Assembly (NCBI GenBank): GCA_964479625.1
Contig: CAYZMS010000018.1
Location: forward strand, 34,427-98,426
Direction of reading: 5' to 3'
Origin: CAYZMS01 sp964479625
GTDB lineage: Bacteria > Bacteroidota > Bacteroidia > Chitinophagales > Saprospiraceae
DNA length: 64,000 nucleotides
A model generated the notes under the pieces. It did not search any database. It was given only the letters and a program-made list of their open reading frames with translations, and was not told the origin of the DNA. Every line of letters begins with the position of its first letter. Position 1 is the stretch's first letter. Below are positions 24,922 through 35,201 of this stretch, piece after piece. A program made the position numbers and the translations under genes.

Positions 24922-27138
24922 ATGCAAATAAAACCTTACTTCATTGCCTTCCTGCTCTTGTTTTCAGGCAGTAGTCTAGTCGCCCAGGAAACCGGGCAAA
25001 TGAGCCTTGGTCAAGCCTTGCAAATGGACTTTATGTTAAACGGCCAAAACGGTCCATCCGGTCTGACCTGGATCGAGGGTGGCGGTCGCTACTCTTTTTT
25101 GGATCCCGATGACGGGGCTATCAAAATCTACGATCTCGCCACCGGAACGGAAGAACTGTTGTTTTCCTCGGATGAACGCTTTTTCTCCGGTACCGACACC
25201 CCTTTCGAATACAATGAATTTCAATGGTCTGCAGATTTCAACTATTTGGTCTTTCAAACCAATTTCCAACCCGTATGGCGAAATTCCGGAGATGCTGATT
25301 ATTATTTGTACAGCATTGAGAAAGATGAAATGCGCCTGGTGGCTAAATTCGCCCGTACGGCGGAGTTGTCGCCGGATGGAAAAAAGGTAGCCTATGAAAA
25401 AGAGGGGAACCTTTTTGTAATGGAACTTGCCAGTGGGAAAACCACCCAACTAACGAATGATGCCCAGCCTCAGGTATACAACGGGCGCTTTGGCTGGGCT
25501 TATGAAGAGGAATTTGGATTGGTACAGGCCTGGAAATGGTCACCTGACAGCCGTTATCTGGCCTTCTACCAAACGGATGAGCGGGAGATCCCCATTTACC
25601 GGATGATCGACTTTGATAAACCCCATGATGAATATGAGGAGATTCCCTATCCTCGAGTAGGAGACCCGGTTATCCCTGTGCGGATCGGCATCATCGACCT
25701 GGAAAAGGGAAATAAAAACCAATGGGTGGACCTCGACCTGGAAGGCGGGTACGTCCCTCGAATTTATTGGACGGCGGTGCCCGGACAACTGGCCGTGACA
25801 CATCTGAACCGGGCACAGAATGAATTGGCCTTGTATTTTGCGGAGGCTAAAAGTGGAAAAACAAAACGTATTCTGGAGGAAAAAGATCCGGATGGTTGGA
25901 TCGACCTGTTTGATTTCTTCGCCGGCATCCTGGATTATTTTACCTTTCCTGAAGACCGGGAAGAATTTTTCTGGATATCCGGAGAAAGCGGCCACAACCA
26001 CATATACCGGTATGATTACGAAGGGAATTTGCTAAATGCCGTAACGGAGGGCGACTGGGATGTGGTACGGGTGGAAGCCATTGATTGGGAGAAAGATCAG
26101 ATCTATTTTACGTCCACTCAGGTTTCCCCTCTCGAACGCCATTTATACCGGACCTCTCTGGATGGGGGTACACCGGTCAGGATGACCCAGCCAGCAGGAA
26201 GGCATTCCATTGATATGTCGCCCAACGGCAAATATTATATCGATCGGTATTCGAGTATTGATCAATATAAGCAAGTCGAATTGTGGTCTTCGGAAGGAGA
26301 GCAACTTGAAACCCTTGCTGCCAACGAGCAGGTGGGGGTGTATCTGGAAAGCAATCCCTTTGCACCAAGGGAGTTGTTCCGTTTTACGACCACCGATGGG
26401 CAGCAATTGGACGGTTATTTGATCAAACCGCTCAATTTTGACCCGGATCAGTCCTATCCCTTGCTTTTGAATATTTACGGTGGCCCTGGGGCCCAGTCTG
26501 TTTACAACGAATTCGGAGCAAATGGCTTTGAACAATACCTGGCGGCTAACGGCTATGTTATTGCCAGCGTGAACAATCGGGGTAGCGGAGGGTACGGCCA
26601 GGATTTTATGGAGATCGTTTACGAACAACTCGGTAAATACGAAAGTCTGGACTTTGTGGAAACAGCCCAATACCTGGCCAATACTTACGATTGGGTAGAT
26701 GGTGAACGCATGGCTATACGGGGGCACAGTTATGGCGGTTATGCTTCCAGTTATACCATGGTTACCCATCCGGGTGTATTTGACGTGGCCCTGGTGGGAG
26801 CACCGGTCACCGATCAACGATTGTACGACAATATTTATACGGAGCGCTACATGGGCCTGTTACCGGAAAACACCACCAACTACGAGCAATCCTCGGTTAT
26901 TACCCACGCTGCCAAGCTGGAAGGAGATATGCTGATCGCCCATTCCCTGATGGATGATAATGTCCATGTCATCAATACTTACCAATTGGTGAAGGCTCTG
27001 ACAGATGCCGGCAAGGATGTAGATCTGAGGATATACCCTCCCGGAAACCACGGCGTAGCCTATAATTGGCCCAGTTATCAGTTATTGTATCAGACGTATG
27101 TGGATTACCTGCAGGAGCACCTTCAAAAAAAGGCTTAA
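24922..27138 (+). CDS. dipeptidyl peptidase IV family serine peptidase (S9B)
   Basis: This 738-residue exported peptidase should release X-Pro or X-Ala dipeptides from peptides in the periplasm. A signal peptide is followed by an eight-bladed propeller that carries the double-Glu loop AYEEEFG, which binds the substrate amino terminus. The C-terminal alpha/beta-hydrolase domain holds Ser603 in GHSYGGYAS, Asp678/679 in MDDNVH and His710 in PPGNHG. Blocks YGGPGAQ and NRGSGGYG are also typical. Length agrees with bacterial DPP4. It may share a transcript with the PatB-like gene, and the pair would fit peptide and amino-acid catabolism. Confidence 0.94.
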   Translation: MQIKPYFIAFLLLFSGSSLVAQETGQMSLGQALQMDFMLNGQNGPSGLTWIEGGGRYSFLDPDDGAIKIYDLATGTEELLFSSDERFFSGTDTPFEYNEFQWSADFNYLVFQTNFQPVWRNSGDADYYLYSIEKDEMRLVAKFARTAELSPDGKKVAYEKEGNLFVMELASGKTTQLTNDAQPQVYNGRFGWAYEEEFGLVQAWKWSPDSRYLAFYQTDEREIPIYRMIDFDKPHDEYEEIPYPRVGDPVIPVRIGIIDLEKGNKNQWVDLDLEGGYVPRIYWTAVPGQLAVTHLNRAQNELALYFAEAKSGKTKRILEEKDPDGWIDLFDFFAGILDYFTFPEDREEFFWISGESGHNHIYRYDYEGNLLNAVTEGDWDVVRVEAIDWEKDQIYFTSTQVSPLERHLYRTSLDGGTPVRMTQPAGRHSIDMSPNGKYYIDRYSSIDQYKQVELWSSEGEQLETLAANEQVGVYLESNPFAPRELFRFTTTDGQQLDGYLIKPLNFDPDQSYPLLLNIYGGPGAQSVYNEFGANGFEQYLAANGYVIASVNNRGSGGYGQDFMEIVYEQLGKYESLDFVETAQYLANTYDWVDGERMAIRGHSYGGYASSYTMVTHPGVFDVALVGAPVTDQRLYDNIYTERYMGLLPENTTNYEQSSVITHAAKLEGDMLIAHSLMDDNVHVINTYQLVKALTDAGKDVDLRIYPPGNHGVAYNWPSYQLLYQTYVDYLQEHLQKKA

Positions 27139-27157
27139 CCTTAATTAATACAAGGCC

Positions 27158-27898
27158 ATGAAGTACCTACCTATTTTTTGCATGCTCCCTTTCTTTTTAT
27201 TACAGGCTTGCGGGAGTACCACCTCTTCAGAGGCCTTGTCCGTGGAGAATACGCATCGACTGGTGGAAATGGAAAAGGGACCTTGCTTCGGCCGCTGCCC
27301 CATTTTTACCCTGACGGTTTACGAAAATGGTGTGGTGCGGTACGTAGGGGAACGGTTTTCGGACCGAATGGGTACCTGGGGGCGTAACCTCACCGAGGAA
27401 GAGCTTTTGAGCATAAAAGAGCTGGTCGGTCACGATGAGCTCTGGCGAATGCCCTCTGATTTCCCTACCCGGATACCCGACCTGCCACTGGTCACCATTA
27501 CTATTTTTGAGGACGGGGAAACCCATCAGAAATCCATTGCCGGAAGGGAAGGTCGCCCTGCTTTAGTAGTCGATTTAGAAGCCGCACTGGATGACCTCCT
27601 TCAGAGGGGAGAATGGATCGAGTTGGAAGCCTTTGACTATGGCTTACCGGAGGGTGCATTACCGGATCACCTGGCTATTTTACTCTATCCTCGAATGTAT
27701 ATTCAGGACCTTGAGTACAGATATTCTCAGCAAGATCTACGGTTTCAAAAACGACTGGCAGATACCTCAGCTTTTTGGTTAGCTACCTTCGACCCTCAGG
27801 TGACCCATCCACAGGAAATGCAATACCTACTCCAGGCAGATACCGCCGTCCGGCAGGTGGAGTTTTACATCCCGCCCCAAAAGAAAAAGAAGAACTAA
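27158..27898 (+). CDS. DUF6438-like lipoprotein
   Basis: This 246-residue protein has a lipoprotein signal peptide (LLQACGS). Its domain carries the GPCFGRCPIFTLTVYENG motif and VRYVGE, the pattern I associate with DUF6438 proteins of Bacteroidota. The two close cysteines in CFGRC may form a disulfide. A second half of about 100 residues has no recognisable motif and ends in a Lys-rich tail. It starts 20 bases after the DPP-IV gene. The function is unknown; exposure at the periplasmic face or cell surface is predicted. Confidence 0.75.
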   Translation: MKYLPIFCMLPFFLLQACGSTTSSEALSVENTHRLVEMEKGPCFGRCPIFTLTVYENGVVRYVGERFSDRMGTWGRNLTEEELLSIKELVGHDELWRMPSDFPTRIPDLPLVTITIFEDGETHQKSIAGREGRPALVVDLEAALDDLLQRGEWIELEAFDYGLPEGALPDHLAILLYPRMYIQDLEYRYSQQDLRFQKRLADTSAFWLATFDPQVTHPQEMQYLLQADTAVRQVEFYIPPQKKKKN

Positions 27899-27900
27899 GG

Positions 27901-27948
27901 AAGAAGGGAATCTCAATAGGGCCTGGTACATTTTGAGACTCCCTTCTT
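27901..27948. terminator. long bidirectional hairpin terminator
   Basis: Arms AAGAAGGGAATCTCAA (27901-27916) and TTGAGACTCCCTTCTT (27933-27948) pair over 16 positions with one mismatch and a 16-base loop. It sits exactly between two convergent genes (ends 27898 and 27954), as expected for a shared terminator. Confidence 0.75.
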
Positions 27949-27953
27949 GCTTG

Positions 27954-30900
27954 TTATCTCATCAGCGTAACATCTCCCTCAAAGGTTTTCTGGGTACCAT
28001 CCACCAGCTCGGCAAGAATGCGATAGGCAAAGACCTGATTATTCAGGTAGCGGCCTTCCAACCGACCATCCCAGCCGAATTGCGGATCATTAGGTTGGAA
28101 GTTTTTCCGTTCGTAAAGCTTAGCACCCCATCGACTGTAAATGTTCAGGTAAATAATTTCTCGCACCTGTTCGCTGGCATATACTACAAAGAGATCATTA
28201 AAACCATCTCCGTTAGGACTGAAAACATTGGGGATGTAAAGTTGATCATCGCGATCCACAAATATGGCTACTTCATCTTGGGCAGAACAGCCATTATTAT
28301 CCTGTACGGCTATTGCATAAACAGTGGTCTCACTTGGCCTTAGGCGCTGGATCAGACAGTCGGAACAGGATAAGGTATCCGGTTTAAACCAGCGTACGCT
28401 ATCCAGCGTTTCCGGCGGAACATTTGTCAATGCCTGAAGGGTTATGCGCTCTCCCTGTCGAATGTATTGGTCCTCTCCAAGATCTACCTCCAGTTCTATA
28501 CCTTCATTGACGGTCAAAAGCTCAGTAAACTCACAACCCTGAACATCCTGTACGGTAAGAGAATAACGATCTGGTGGAAGGTTTTGAAAAACCGTATCTG
28601 TAGTAAATGATCTTCGATTAAGACTAAACACAAAAGGCGCAAGTCCGTTTTCTACCGATCGGATACGAATGGTACCGTTCTGCTCTCCAAAACAGGTAAC
28701 CGGCTGTACTTCAAAATTGATACCCCTTGGAAACACTTCGTTCTGGGTGATTACAACGCTATCCAGGTCTGAACAACCCGTCAGGGAGTTGGTTAGCTCC
28801 AGAATATAGGTGCCTGAGCGCTGGACTTCGGGCTGGGCATCGCTTATTCGAACAGCCGGATCCTCGGCCAGGCGCCAGTTTGCTCGAAGCAAGGGGTCTT
28901 CCACCGGAACTCCTAATTGTACACTAGGGGTTTGGCAGTCAATCTCCTGGCTTGGTCCGGCGTTTGCCTGTGGCAGTATGCGATCGGATCGTACGGTTAC
29001 CGTATCGCGACCAATACAACCGTTGGCCAGGTTTTGAATGGCAAGGGAATAAACATCGGGGTCTGCTACCTCCAGCTGGAAATTATTCGAAAGAATGGAA
29101 TCTGGCAGGGAAAGACCTGTCCAAGAGTAAGTCCAATCCTGGTTGGGCGGAGAAAGTGGAGCAGTCAACTCTAAAAACTCCGTTCGGCAATCCAACTGCC
29201 CACCTCCGGAAATAATTGTCAATGGAGACAGCGTATCTTGAGGGACAATGACATTGGCTGTATTGGTGCAACCCGTAAGGCTATCCACAACTTCAAGGCG
29301 ATATCTTCCACCCCGTTCAATAAGCAAAGCTACAGTATCAGTTATGGCTACAGGAGTGCTTTCCTCTTCGTATTCCCAGAAATAGAAAATGTTCGGCCCG
29401 GTAGTCGAACCAGCGGCACTGAGGTATTGCTGGGGGTTAAAACAATCAATTCGCTCTGGAGTAGCAAGCTGAGCGGAGGGTACATACCCTAAATCCCGGA
29501 CGAGGATCTGTGCCGGTTCAGAGCGACAACCATAAATGGTGTCCTCTACGGTTAGCGTATAGGTTCCTGTCGCTTGTACCCTTGGGAAATAGCGATTCTG
29601 GTTGAGTGGGGTTATTCCCGGTCCCACCCATCTGGGAAGGTAAGGGCGTCCTTGAGTGGAATTATCTCCACCCAATATTACTTCATCCTGCAGGCAATCA
29701 ATATTCCGATCAACGCCCGCATCTGCCAGCGGAATTATGGCCTCCACAACCTGTACGGATTCCGTTCGTACGCAGCCCTGGCGGTTTTCTACCTCTACGT
29801 TTAAAGGTCCGGGAGTTTGAATGGCTACCCGCTGGGTAGTATCTCCATTCGACCAGCGGTAAGAATTAAAGCTTGGCTCTACGCGTAAGCTGGTGGAATC
29901 TCCAATACAATAGAAGGGATCTCCTACCAAATTGAAAGCGGGAGCGGAAAGGTTGGCTATGACCTGGCTGTCAATCGTACGACAGCCATTTGCTCCCGTG
30001 ACGGAGACCGAATAAAGTCCTCCCTGTTGAATTTGGATCTGAGGCATGGTATCTCCTGTGCTCCACAAATAGCTTGCAAAGCCTTCGGTAACACCAAGTA
30101 GGGTAGAATCGCCAACACAAAGTCCACTGGGACCCCTTAGGTCAATTACCGGGCTGGAATCCCGAACCACAGAGGTTCGGGCAAGCCCTGGGCAACCAAA
30201 CTCATTTGCAACGATGACGCTTACTTCCTGAGGAGTATTAATCCAGGTGCTGGCTTGGGTACTCCCATCAGACCATTCAAAAGAGGTGAAGGTCCCGTCC
30301 ACCCTTAGCAGGGTACTATCCCCGGAGCAAAACCGCCTGTCGCCGGAAATAAGGGGTAAAGGCCTGGGCCTTTGTTGTACACTTACCTGATCGACCTGGG
30401 TACATCCGTTGGATGCCGTAACCAATACGCCGTAAAACCCAGGCTCCGTAACCGAGATAGCATTCCCCGTAGCCTCCGTTGTCCATCGATAATTATCGAA
30501 GCCGGCAGGTACTGATAAGATGGTGGTATCTCCCTCGCATATTCTGAGGTCTCCACTTATGTTGAATTCAGGGGTAGGTTTTTCGAATAGGTCAATGCTG
30601 CTAACCGCAGAACATCCACTTGCATTGGTGACGGTCAGGGAATACTGCCCGCCGGAATTAACCCGGATGTTCTCGGTGGTAGCCCCAGTACTCCAGCGGT
30701 AGGTCTCGAACCCCGTTGTTGCCAGGAGCGGAACAGTTGCCCCACTGCAAAACTCCCTGGGGCCGAAAATCACTGCCGGTCGTGGGGTATTAAAGATCAG
30801 TCGGACCGATTCGGTACTGCGGCAGCCGTTCCCATCCGTTACGGTCAGGCCATAATTTCCTTGCTGGGAAACGTTGATCAACTGTACGGTATCTCCCGTA

Positions 30901-33584
30901 GACCAGCGATATACTGGGAAGCCCGCACCAGCGTCCAGTGGCAGAGTGTCTCCCTGGCAAAGCGTGCGGGTACCACCCATTAGCATAGGGCGTTGGGCCT
31001 CTATCTCCACAACTTCAAAACTGTCTACTCCCTGGCAACCAGTGCTATTGGTGACCGTTAGCACGTATTTGTTGGTTTGGGAAGCTGTTATCTGTGGACT
31101 GAGCGGTCCAAAATTCCAGGTGTAGGATGAAAACGTATCTACTACTCCGATGACGGTGTTTTCCCCTTCGCAAAAAATGGAATCCCCCGTGATTATGGGT
31201 ATTGGCGCCTGAACGGCTTCGATCAGGATGCTATCGGAGCCCCGGCAACCGTTCCCATCGGTCACTGTTATGGCAAACCTACCGCCCATGGTGGTGGAAA
31301 GAACCGGGCCGTTGCTGCCATCTGACCAGGAATAAGCAGTATAAACGGGAAGAACGGAAAGGCTGGTCGAATTGCCTTCGCAAAAAGAGGAATCTCCTCG
31401 AATTTCCGGATCCGGAGCATTTACCTGCTGGACATTTACCGATAAACTCCCAAGGCAACCTTCCCCATCTGTAACGGTAACGGTAAGGAGACCAGGGCTA
31501 GCAATTTCCACCCCCTGAGTAGTGTCCTGGGTGGACCATAAGTAGCTATCATAGCCTCCGGTAGCTTGTAAATTCGTCGATGCTGCAGGACAGAAAAAAA
31601 GATCTCCGGAAATTTGAGGTTGTGGAAGTGGGTTTTCGGTAACCAAAAAAGTGGTCTGATTTTCACATCCATTTGGGTCAGTCACTGTCAAGCCATACAG
31701 GTCTGAAGAACCAATGCGAATAGTCTGCTCGGTGGAGCCATTCGTCCACAAATAAGTGCTTAGCCCCTGACTGGCGTTCAGGTCAATAGAATCTCCTGCA
31801 CAAAATTGATCGGGCCCGGATATATTGACCAGGGGTAAAGCCAGGGAATCTGTTTCGAAGGTAGCAGTACCGCTACAGCCAAAATTATCGGTTACCACCA
31901 CTGAATAAATCCCCGGGATGTTTGTAAGGAGGGTGTCTCCTGTTGTTCCATTCGACCAAAGGTAATTATTGAAGCCCGGACTAGCCTGTAGCAAGGCTTC
32001 ACGGTTGCTGCAAAAAGTGGAATCGCCGTTTATTTGAGGGGTAGGATTAGGTCGTTCGATCAGGCTGAGCTGGTTGGAACCCACACAGCCAAATTGGTCC
32101 GTTACCGTCAGGGAATAGGTTCCCTGCATACTTACCCGGGCAAAGGTATCCAGTTCTCCGGTAGACCAGAGGTAGTCGGCAAAGCCCCTCTCGGCAAGAA
32201 GAGTGACCGTATCCCCACTACAAAGGCTGGCCGGTCCGTTAATGCCCGGAACGGGATTGTTGAGGGAAACCACTTCAATGGTTTGTTCATTCGAACAATT
32301 CTCTGCATCAGTAACGGTTAGACCATAGAAACCGTCATTGTTAAGGGAAATCGATTGGGTGGTTTCCCCGGTAGACCATTCATAGGAGGCGAACCCTCCA
32401 TGAGCAGTTAAGGTAGTAGTCTCTCCCGGGCAAAGTAAGGTATCCCCACTGATCAGAGGGGTCGGAAAAATGCTTTCTCGTAAACGAATGGTATCGGTTC
32501 CAGGGCATCCCAGGTCACTGACAACCGTAACGGAGTAGTCCCCTGCCTGGGTGGCTGTAAATACAGAGCCGGTACTGCCATCCTGCCATTGATAACTGAC
32601 ATAAAACCCACCAGAGACTGACAGCAGGTTGGTATCCCCCGGGCAAAGGATGGTATCTCCGGTAATTTCGGGCTCTGGTGCGCCGATAACCTGTATTTGT
32701 ACACTATCGGTGTGTTCGCAAGCCCCTTCCTTTACCATGGCCTGATAGGTTAGCGTACCCGTAAAATCAGTTGGGATGACTAAGAGGGTATTGGTGTCAT
32801 TCGGGCTATCCAGAAAGGAAAGGGTTCCCGAAGCGCCCTCCCAAAAATAGCTTTCCGCTCCATAGGTGTTAGTGGCCTCGCTTTCCAGTTGTAAACTGGA
32901 CCCCGCACAGACGGAAGTATCGGGAAAAGCATTGAAGGTTACCAGGTCGCAATTGGGGTTGGCAACACAATTCAGGAAAGGGGCTGCCGCCCCCCCCCAA
33001 CTCAGGGTGAAATCCTGGACTGTGGTGCTATCGAAACTATTTCCGGGATCAGCCGCTACAAAGAAGTCTACTAGCAAAAAGAAACCCTCCCCTGGTCCTA
33101 CCTCAAGTGGAGCGACAAAGCCGTTGCCGGTAGTTGCGCTTTCAGTGGTATCCGTTTCTCCAAATTGGAGGCCGGTTCGTACAGTGTCTTCCGTTAAGGT
33201 CAATTGTCGAAAAGAACAACGTACAGGTTCTCCAAGACTGTCACAGTTAAGGTCTGGACCATAAACGGCAAAGTCGTAATCCTGGCGTACACTTTGTCGT
33301 TCATCCAGTATTTCGAAGGTAAGCAAGCCACTATCCAGGGGCATATCTTCCCGTAGTTCAAAGTAAAACCAAACGGAAAAGTTTTCGCGCCTTTGAAGGC
33401 AACCTTCACTGTTATTGGGATTATTAAAATCATCTATACCCCGGCCATTTGGAATGAAGTTGACATCTTCATCACTGCAGATCAGCAAGGCGGACCGACA
33501 ATCTTCATGTTGGGCCTGAAGGGTCCTCAGGCCGGAAAAACAGCCAAGAACCAGAAGGAGGATAGGAAATAATTTTAAGGTCAT
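27954..33584 (-). CDS. giant repetitive adhesin with type B type-IX-secretion C-terminal domain
   Basis: From the ATG at 33584 this is a protein of about 1876 residues. It has a signal peptide (cleavage near LQAQ) and an N-terminal lectin-like or PPC-like domain. About 14 tandem repeats of some 65 residues follow, each with a C-x-GD segment, a Y-x-WSTG-type core and an ending like YxLTVTDxxGC. Four longer repeats of about 80 residues, one SprB-like repeat (VQPVTCFGEQNGTI) and one PKD-like repeat come next. The C-terminus (IPNVFSPNGDGFND onward) is the gliding-motility-associated type B sorting domain. It is predicted to be exported by the type IX system to the cell surface. A nine-G run occurs in the coding strand at 32990-32998. 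Confidence 0.92.
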   Translation of the reverse strand: MTLKLFPILLLVLGCFSGLRTLQAQHEDCRSALLICSDEDVNFIPNGRGIDDFNNPNNSEGCLQRRENFSVWFYFELREDMPLDSGLLTFEILDERQSVRQDYDFAVYGPDLNCDSLGEPVRCSFRQLTLTEDTVRTGLQFGETDTTESATTGNGFVAPLEVGPGEGFFLLVDFFVAADPGNSFDSTTVQDFTLSWGGAAAPFLNCVANPNCDLVTFNAFPDTSVCAGSSLQLESEATNTYGAESYFWEGASGTLSFLDSPNDTNTLLVIPTDFTGTLTYQAMVKEGACEHTDSVQIQVIGAPEPEITGDTILCPGDTNLLSVSGGFYVSYQWQDGSTGSVFTATQAGDYSVTVVSDLGCPGTDTIRLRESIFPTPLISGDTLLCPGETTTLTAHGGFASYEWSTGETTQSISLNNDGFYGLTVTDAENCSNEQTIEVVSLNNPVPGINGPASLCSGDTVTLLAERGFADYLWSTGELDTFARVSMQGTYSLTVTDQFGCVGSNQLSLIERPNPTPQINGDSTFCSNREALLQASPGFNNYLWSNGTTGDTLLTNIPGIYSVVVTDNFGCSGTATFETDSLALPLVNISGPDQFCAGDSIDLNASQGLSTYLWTNGSTEQTIRIGSSDLYGLTVTDPNGCENQTTFLVTENPLPQPQISGDLFFCPAASTNLQATGGYDSYLWSTQDTTQGVEIASPGLLTVTVTDGEGCLGSLSVNVQQVNAPDPEIRGDSSFCEGNSTSLSVLPVYTAYSWSDGSNGPVLSTTMGGRFAITVTDGNGCRGSDSILIEAVQAPIPIITGDSIFCEGENTVIGVVDTFSSYTWNFGPLSPQITASQTNKYVLTVTNSTGCQGVDSFEVVEIEAQRPMLMGGTRTLCQGDTLPLDAGAGFPVYRWSTGDTVQLINVSQQGNYGLTVTDGNGCRSTESVRLIFNTPRPAVIFGPREFCSGATVPLLATTGFETYRWSTGATTENIRVNSGGQYSLTVTNASGCSAVSSIDLFEKPTPEFNISGDLRICEGDTTILSVPAGFDNYRWTTEATGNAISVTEPGFYGVLVTASNGCTQVDQVSVQQRPRPLPLISGDRRFCSGDSTLLRVDGTFTSFEWSDGSTQASTWINTPQEVSVIVANEFGCPGLARTSVVRDSSPVIDLRGPSGLCVGDSTLLGVTEGFASYLWSTGDTMPQIQIQQGGLYSVSVTGANGCRTIDSQVIANLSAPAFNLVGDPFYCIGDSTSLRVEPSFNSYRWSNGDTTQRVAIQTPGPLNVEVENRQGCVRTESVQVVEAIIPLADAGVDRNIDCLQDEVILGGDNSTQGRPYLPRWVGPGITPLNQNRYFPRVQATGTYTLTVEDTIYGCRSEPAQILVRDLGYVPSAQLATPERIDCFNPQQYLSAAGSTTGPNIFYFWEYEEESTPVAITDTVALLIERGGRYRLEVVDSLTGCTNTANVIVPQDTLSPLTIISGGGQLDCRTEFLELTAPLSPPNQDWTYSWTGLSLPDSILSNNFQLEVADPDVYSLAIQNLANGCIGRDTVTVRSDRILPQANAGPSQEIDCQTPSVQLGVPVEDPLLRANWRLAEDPAVRISDAQPEVQRSGTYILELTNSLTGCSDLDSVVITQNEVFPRGINFEVQPVTCFGEQNGTIRIRSVENGLAPFVFSLNRRSFTTDTVFQNLPPDRYSLTVQDVQGCEFTELLTVNEGIELEVDLGEDQYIRQGERITLQALTNVPPETLDSVRWFKPDTLSCSDCLIQRLRPSETTVYAIAVQDNNGCSAQDEVAIFVDRDDQLYIPNVFSPNGDGFNDLFVVYASEQVREIIYLNIYSRWGAKLYERKNFQPNDPQFGWDGRLEGRYLNNQVFAYRILAELVDGTQKTFEGDVTLMR

Positions 33585-33921
33585 CAAATCGGTTTTTTCC
33601 CTGGGTCTGGAAATAATTTGCTGTACCAATGTCAATGATCCCTGATCTTTCCGACTGATTTCCAGAGGAAAGAGGTATTCATTGAAACCTACATTCGATA
33701 CGCTGTCTAATGGGTTAAAACGCGTTCAGAAGTGATTCATTGCAGCACCGAGCCCGGCTTTTGATCGGGTCTAAATATATGGAGTAGGTAGTAAGACCTG
33801 GCCGTAGAGCGGGTGTATTCTACAGTATTAGGGTCCTACTATTTGTGAAGTGAGTTTCCTGCTACAGTTGGTTCAAAAATACATACATTTGACCATCTGC
33901 CCTCATTTTAAGGGTAAAAAG
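33585..33921. other. intergenic region upstream of the giant adhesin gene
   Basis: This 337-base gap should hold the adhesin promoter and the end of the proline dehydrogenase transcript. An exact minus-strand TATTTTTG lies at 33874-33881, but it would give a leader of almost 300 bases and has no -33 box. No gene or structured RNA is recognisable. Confidence 0.45.
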
Positions 33922-35190
33922 CTAGACTTTTAGTCCGCGCCTTTTCATTTCCTTAACGACCAGGCTGAGTTCACGGGTCATGTCGCCGGTAACCGAGCTA
34001 TTTTCCTCCGCCCGCCGAATGAGGTATGGAATAACGTCCCGTACTGCCCCATACACGAGGTATTTTGCAGCCAGGAAACCTTGGTGTGCAAGGTTATACG
34101 TAAGGTTGTCGCTCATACCGTACAACTGCGCAAAGACCAAATGCGGATGATCTTTTGGCAACCCTTTTTTCCTGATCAATTCGGCCATCAGAAAATTACT
34201 TTCTGCATTGTGGGAAGCATTGACACAGGCAACATGTTCAATATTATCCAAACAGAATCGAACGGCCATATTATAGGCATCATCCGTGGCTTGTTTATTT
34301 TGCTGAATAGGAGAGGGATACCCCTTCTCTTCTGCCCTTTCCCGCTCTTTGTCCATATAGGCGCCCCGTACCAATTTAGCGCCCAAAATATAGCTTTCGT
34401 CCCGGGCCTTGTTGTAGGAATCATTCAAAAATTGCAAGCGGTCCTTACGGTACAATTGGAAGGTGTTGTAAACAACCGCCCGTTCCTTATTGTACCGCTT
34501 CATCATCAGGTCCACAATATCATCAATAGGTTGTTGCATCCAGCTTTCTTCAGCATCAATAAGAACGGATACATTCGTCTTGGAAGCTACATTGCAGATG
34601 GAATCGATCCGCTTTCGAACGCTTTCGTATTCTTGCTTTTCCTGGGAGGTAAGTGTGTCTCCGCGATGTAAGGATTCCAGCAGTCCGTTTCGGGCAAGTC
34701 CGGTGATCTTACAACTCACCATAGGAACAGCCTCATGAGGTGCGGCAAACTCAATAGCGCGGATCGTTTCATTCATGGTCTTATTCATCTCTTCTTCACT
34801 ATCCTTGCCTTCCGCACCGTAATCGAGTATAGAGAGGACACCCGCCTGGCTTAGGCGTTCAATTGCCGGTTGTGCATTCAGAAGGGTGGTACCGCCGCAA
34901 AATTGTTCAAAAATGGTTTTTTTTACTATGCCCTCCACAAAGGGGAGGCGTAGCTTAATGGCCGTCATACCTACCTTGGTCCCAATACCAACCAGCCAGT
35001 GTTTGTTCATCATCCCATACAGCCAGGCCATTTGCCTTAGCTCCTTATCTGACCGATCTTTGAAAGTAATTTCCGTATCGCCAAAGTCCAGTCCACTGGG
35101 CTGCTTTCCATCCAGCACAGTGCGAATAGATTCGGTAAATTTTTCAATTTTTTGATTAACGGGCTTACCCGCTTGATCTTGGCTTTTCAT
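33922..35190 (-). CDS. proline dehydrogenase
   Basis: This 422-residue FAD-dependent TIM-barrel enzyme oxidises proline to pyrroline-5-carboxylate. The family blocks are visible in order: LDYGAEG, CKITGLAR, VLIDAEESW, YNTFQLYRKD, LGAKLVRGAYMDKER, CVNASHNAES, FAQLYGMSDNLTY and the C-terminal arginine motif PYLIRRAEENSS. It is a monofunctional enzyme with no P5C dehydrogenase domain and no PutA DNA-binding domain. aroE lies 11 bases upstream on the same strand, followed by the DUF368 and EF-hand genes, so all may share one transcript. Confidence 0.95.
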   Translation of the reverse strand: MKSQDQAGKPVNQKIEKFTESIRTVLDGKQPSGLDFGDTEITFKDRSDKELRQMAWLYGMMNKHWLVGIGTKVGMTAIKLRLPFVEGIVKKTIFEQFCGGTTLLNAQPAIERLSQAGVLSILDYGAEGKDSEEEMNKTMNETIRAIEFAAPHEAVPMVSCKITGLARNGLLESLHRGDTLTSQEKQEYESVRKRIDSICNVASKTNVSVLIDAEESWMQQPIDDIVDLMMKRYNKERAVVYNTFQLYRKDRLQFLNDSYNKARDESYILGAKLVRGAYMDKERERAEEKGYPSPIQQNKQATDDAYNMAVRFCLDNIEHVACVNASHNAESNFLMAELIRKKGLPKDHPHLVFAQLYGMSDNLTYNLAHQGFLAAKYLVYGAVRDVIPYLIRRAEENSSVTGDMTRELSLVVKEMKRRGLKV

Positions 35191-35201
35191 ACAGCTTCAA
35201 A

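Noticed and set aside
30000..33600. CRISPR-like periodic repeats seen as regular spacing
   Set aside because: The periodicity is at protein level (about 195 bases, in frame, with diverged DNA), from the tandem adhesin repeats.
33874..33881. Promoter -7 match (TATTTTTG, minus strand) for the giant adhesin
   Set aside because: It would leave a leader of almost 300 bases and lacks a -33 box, so I do not list it as the promoter.
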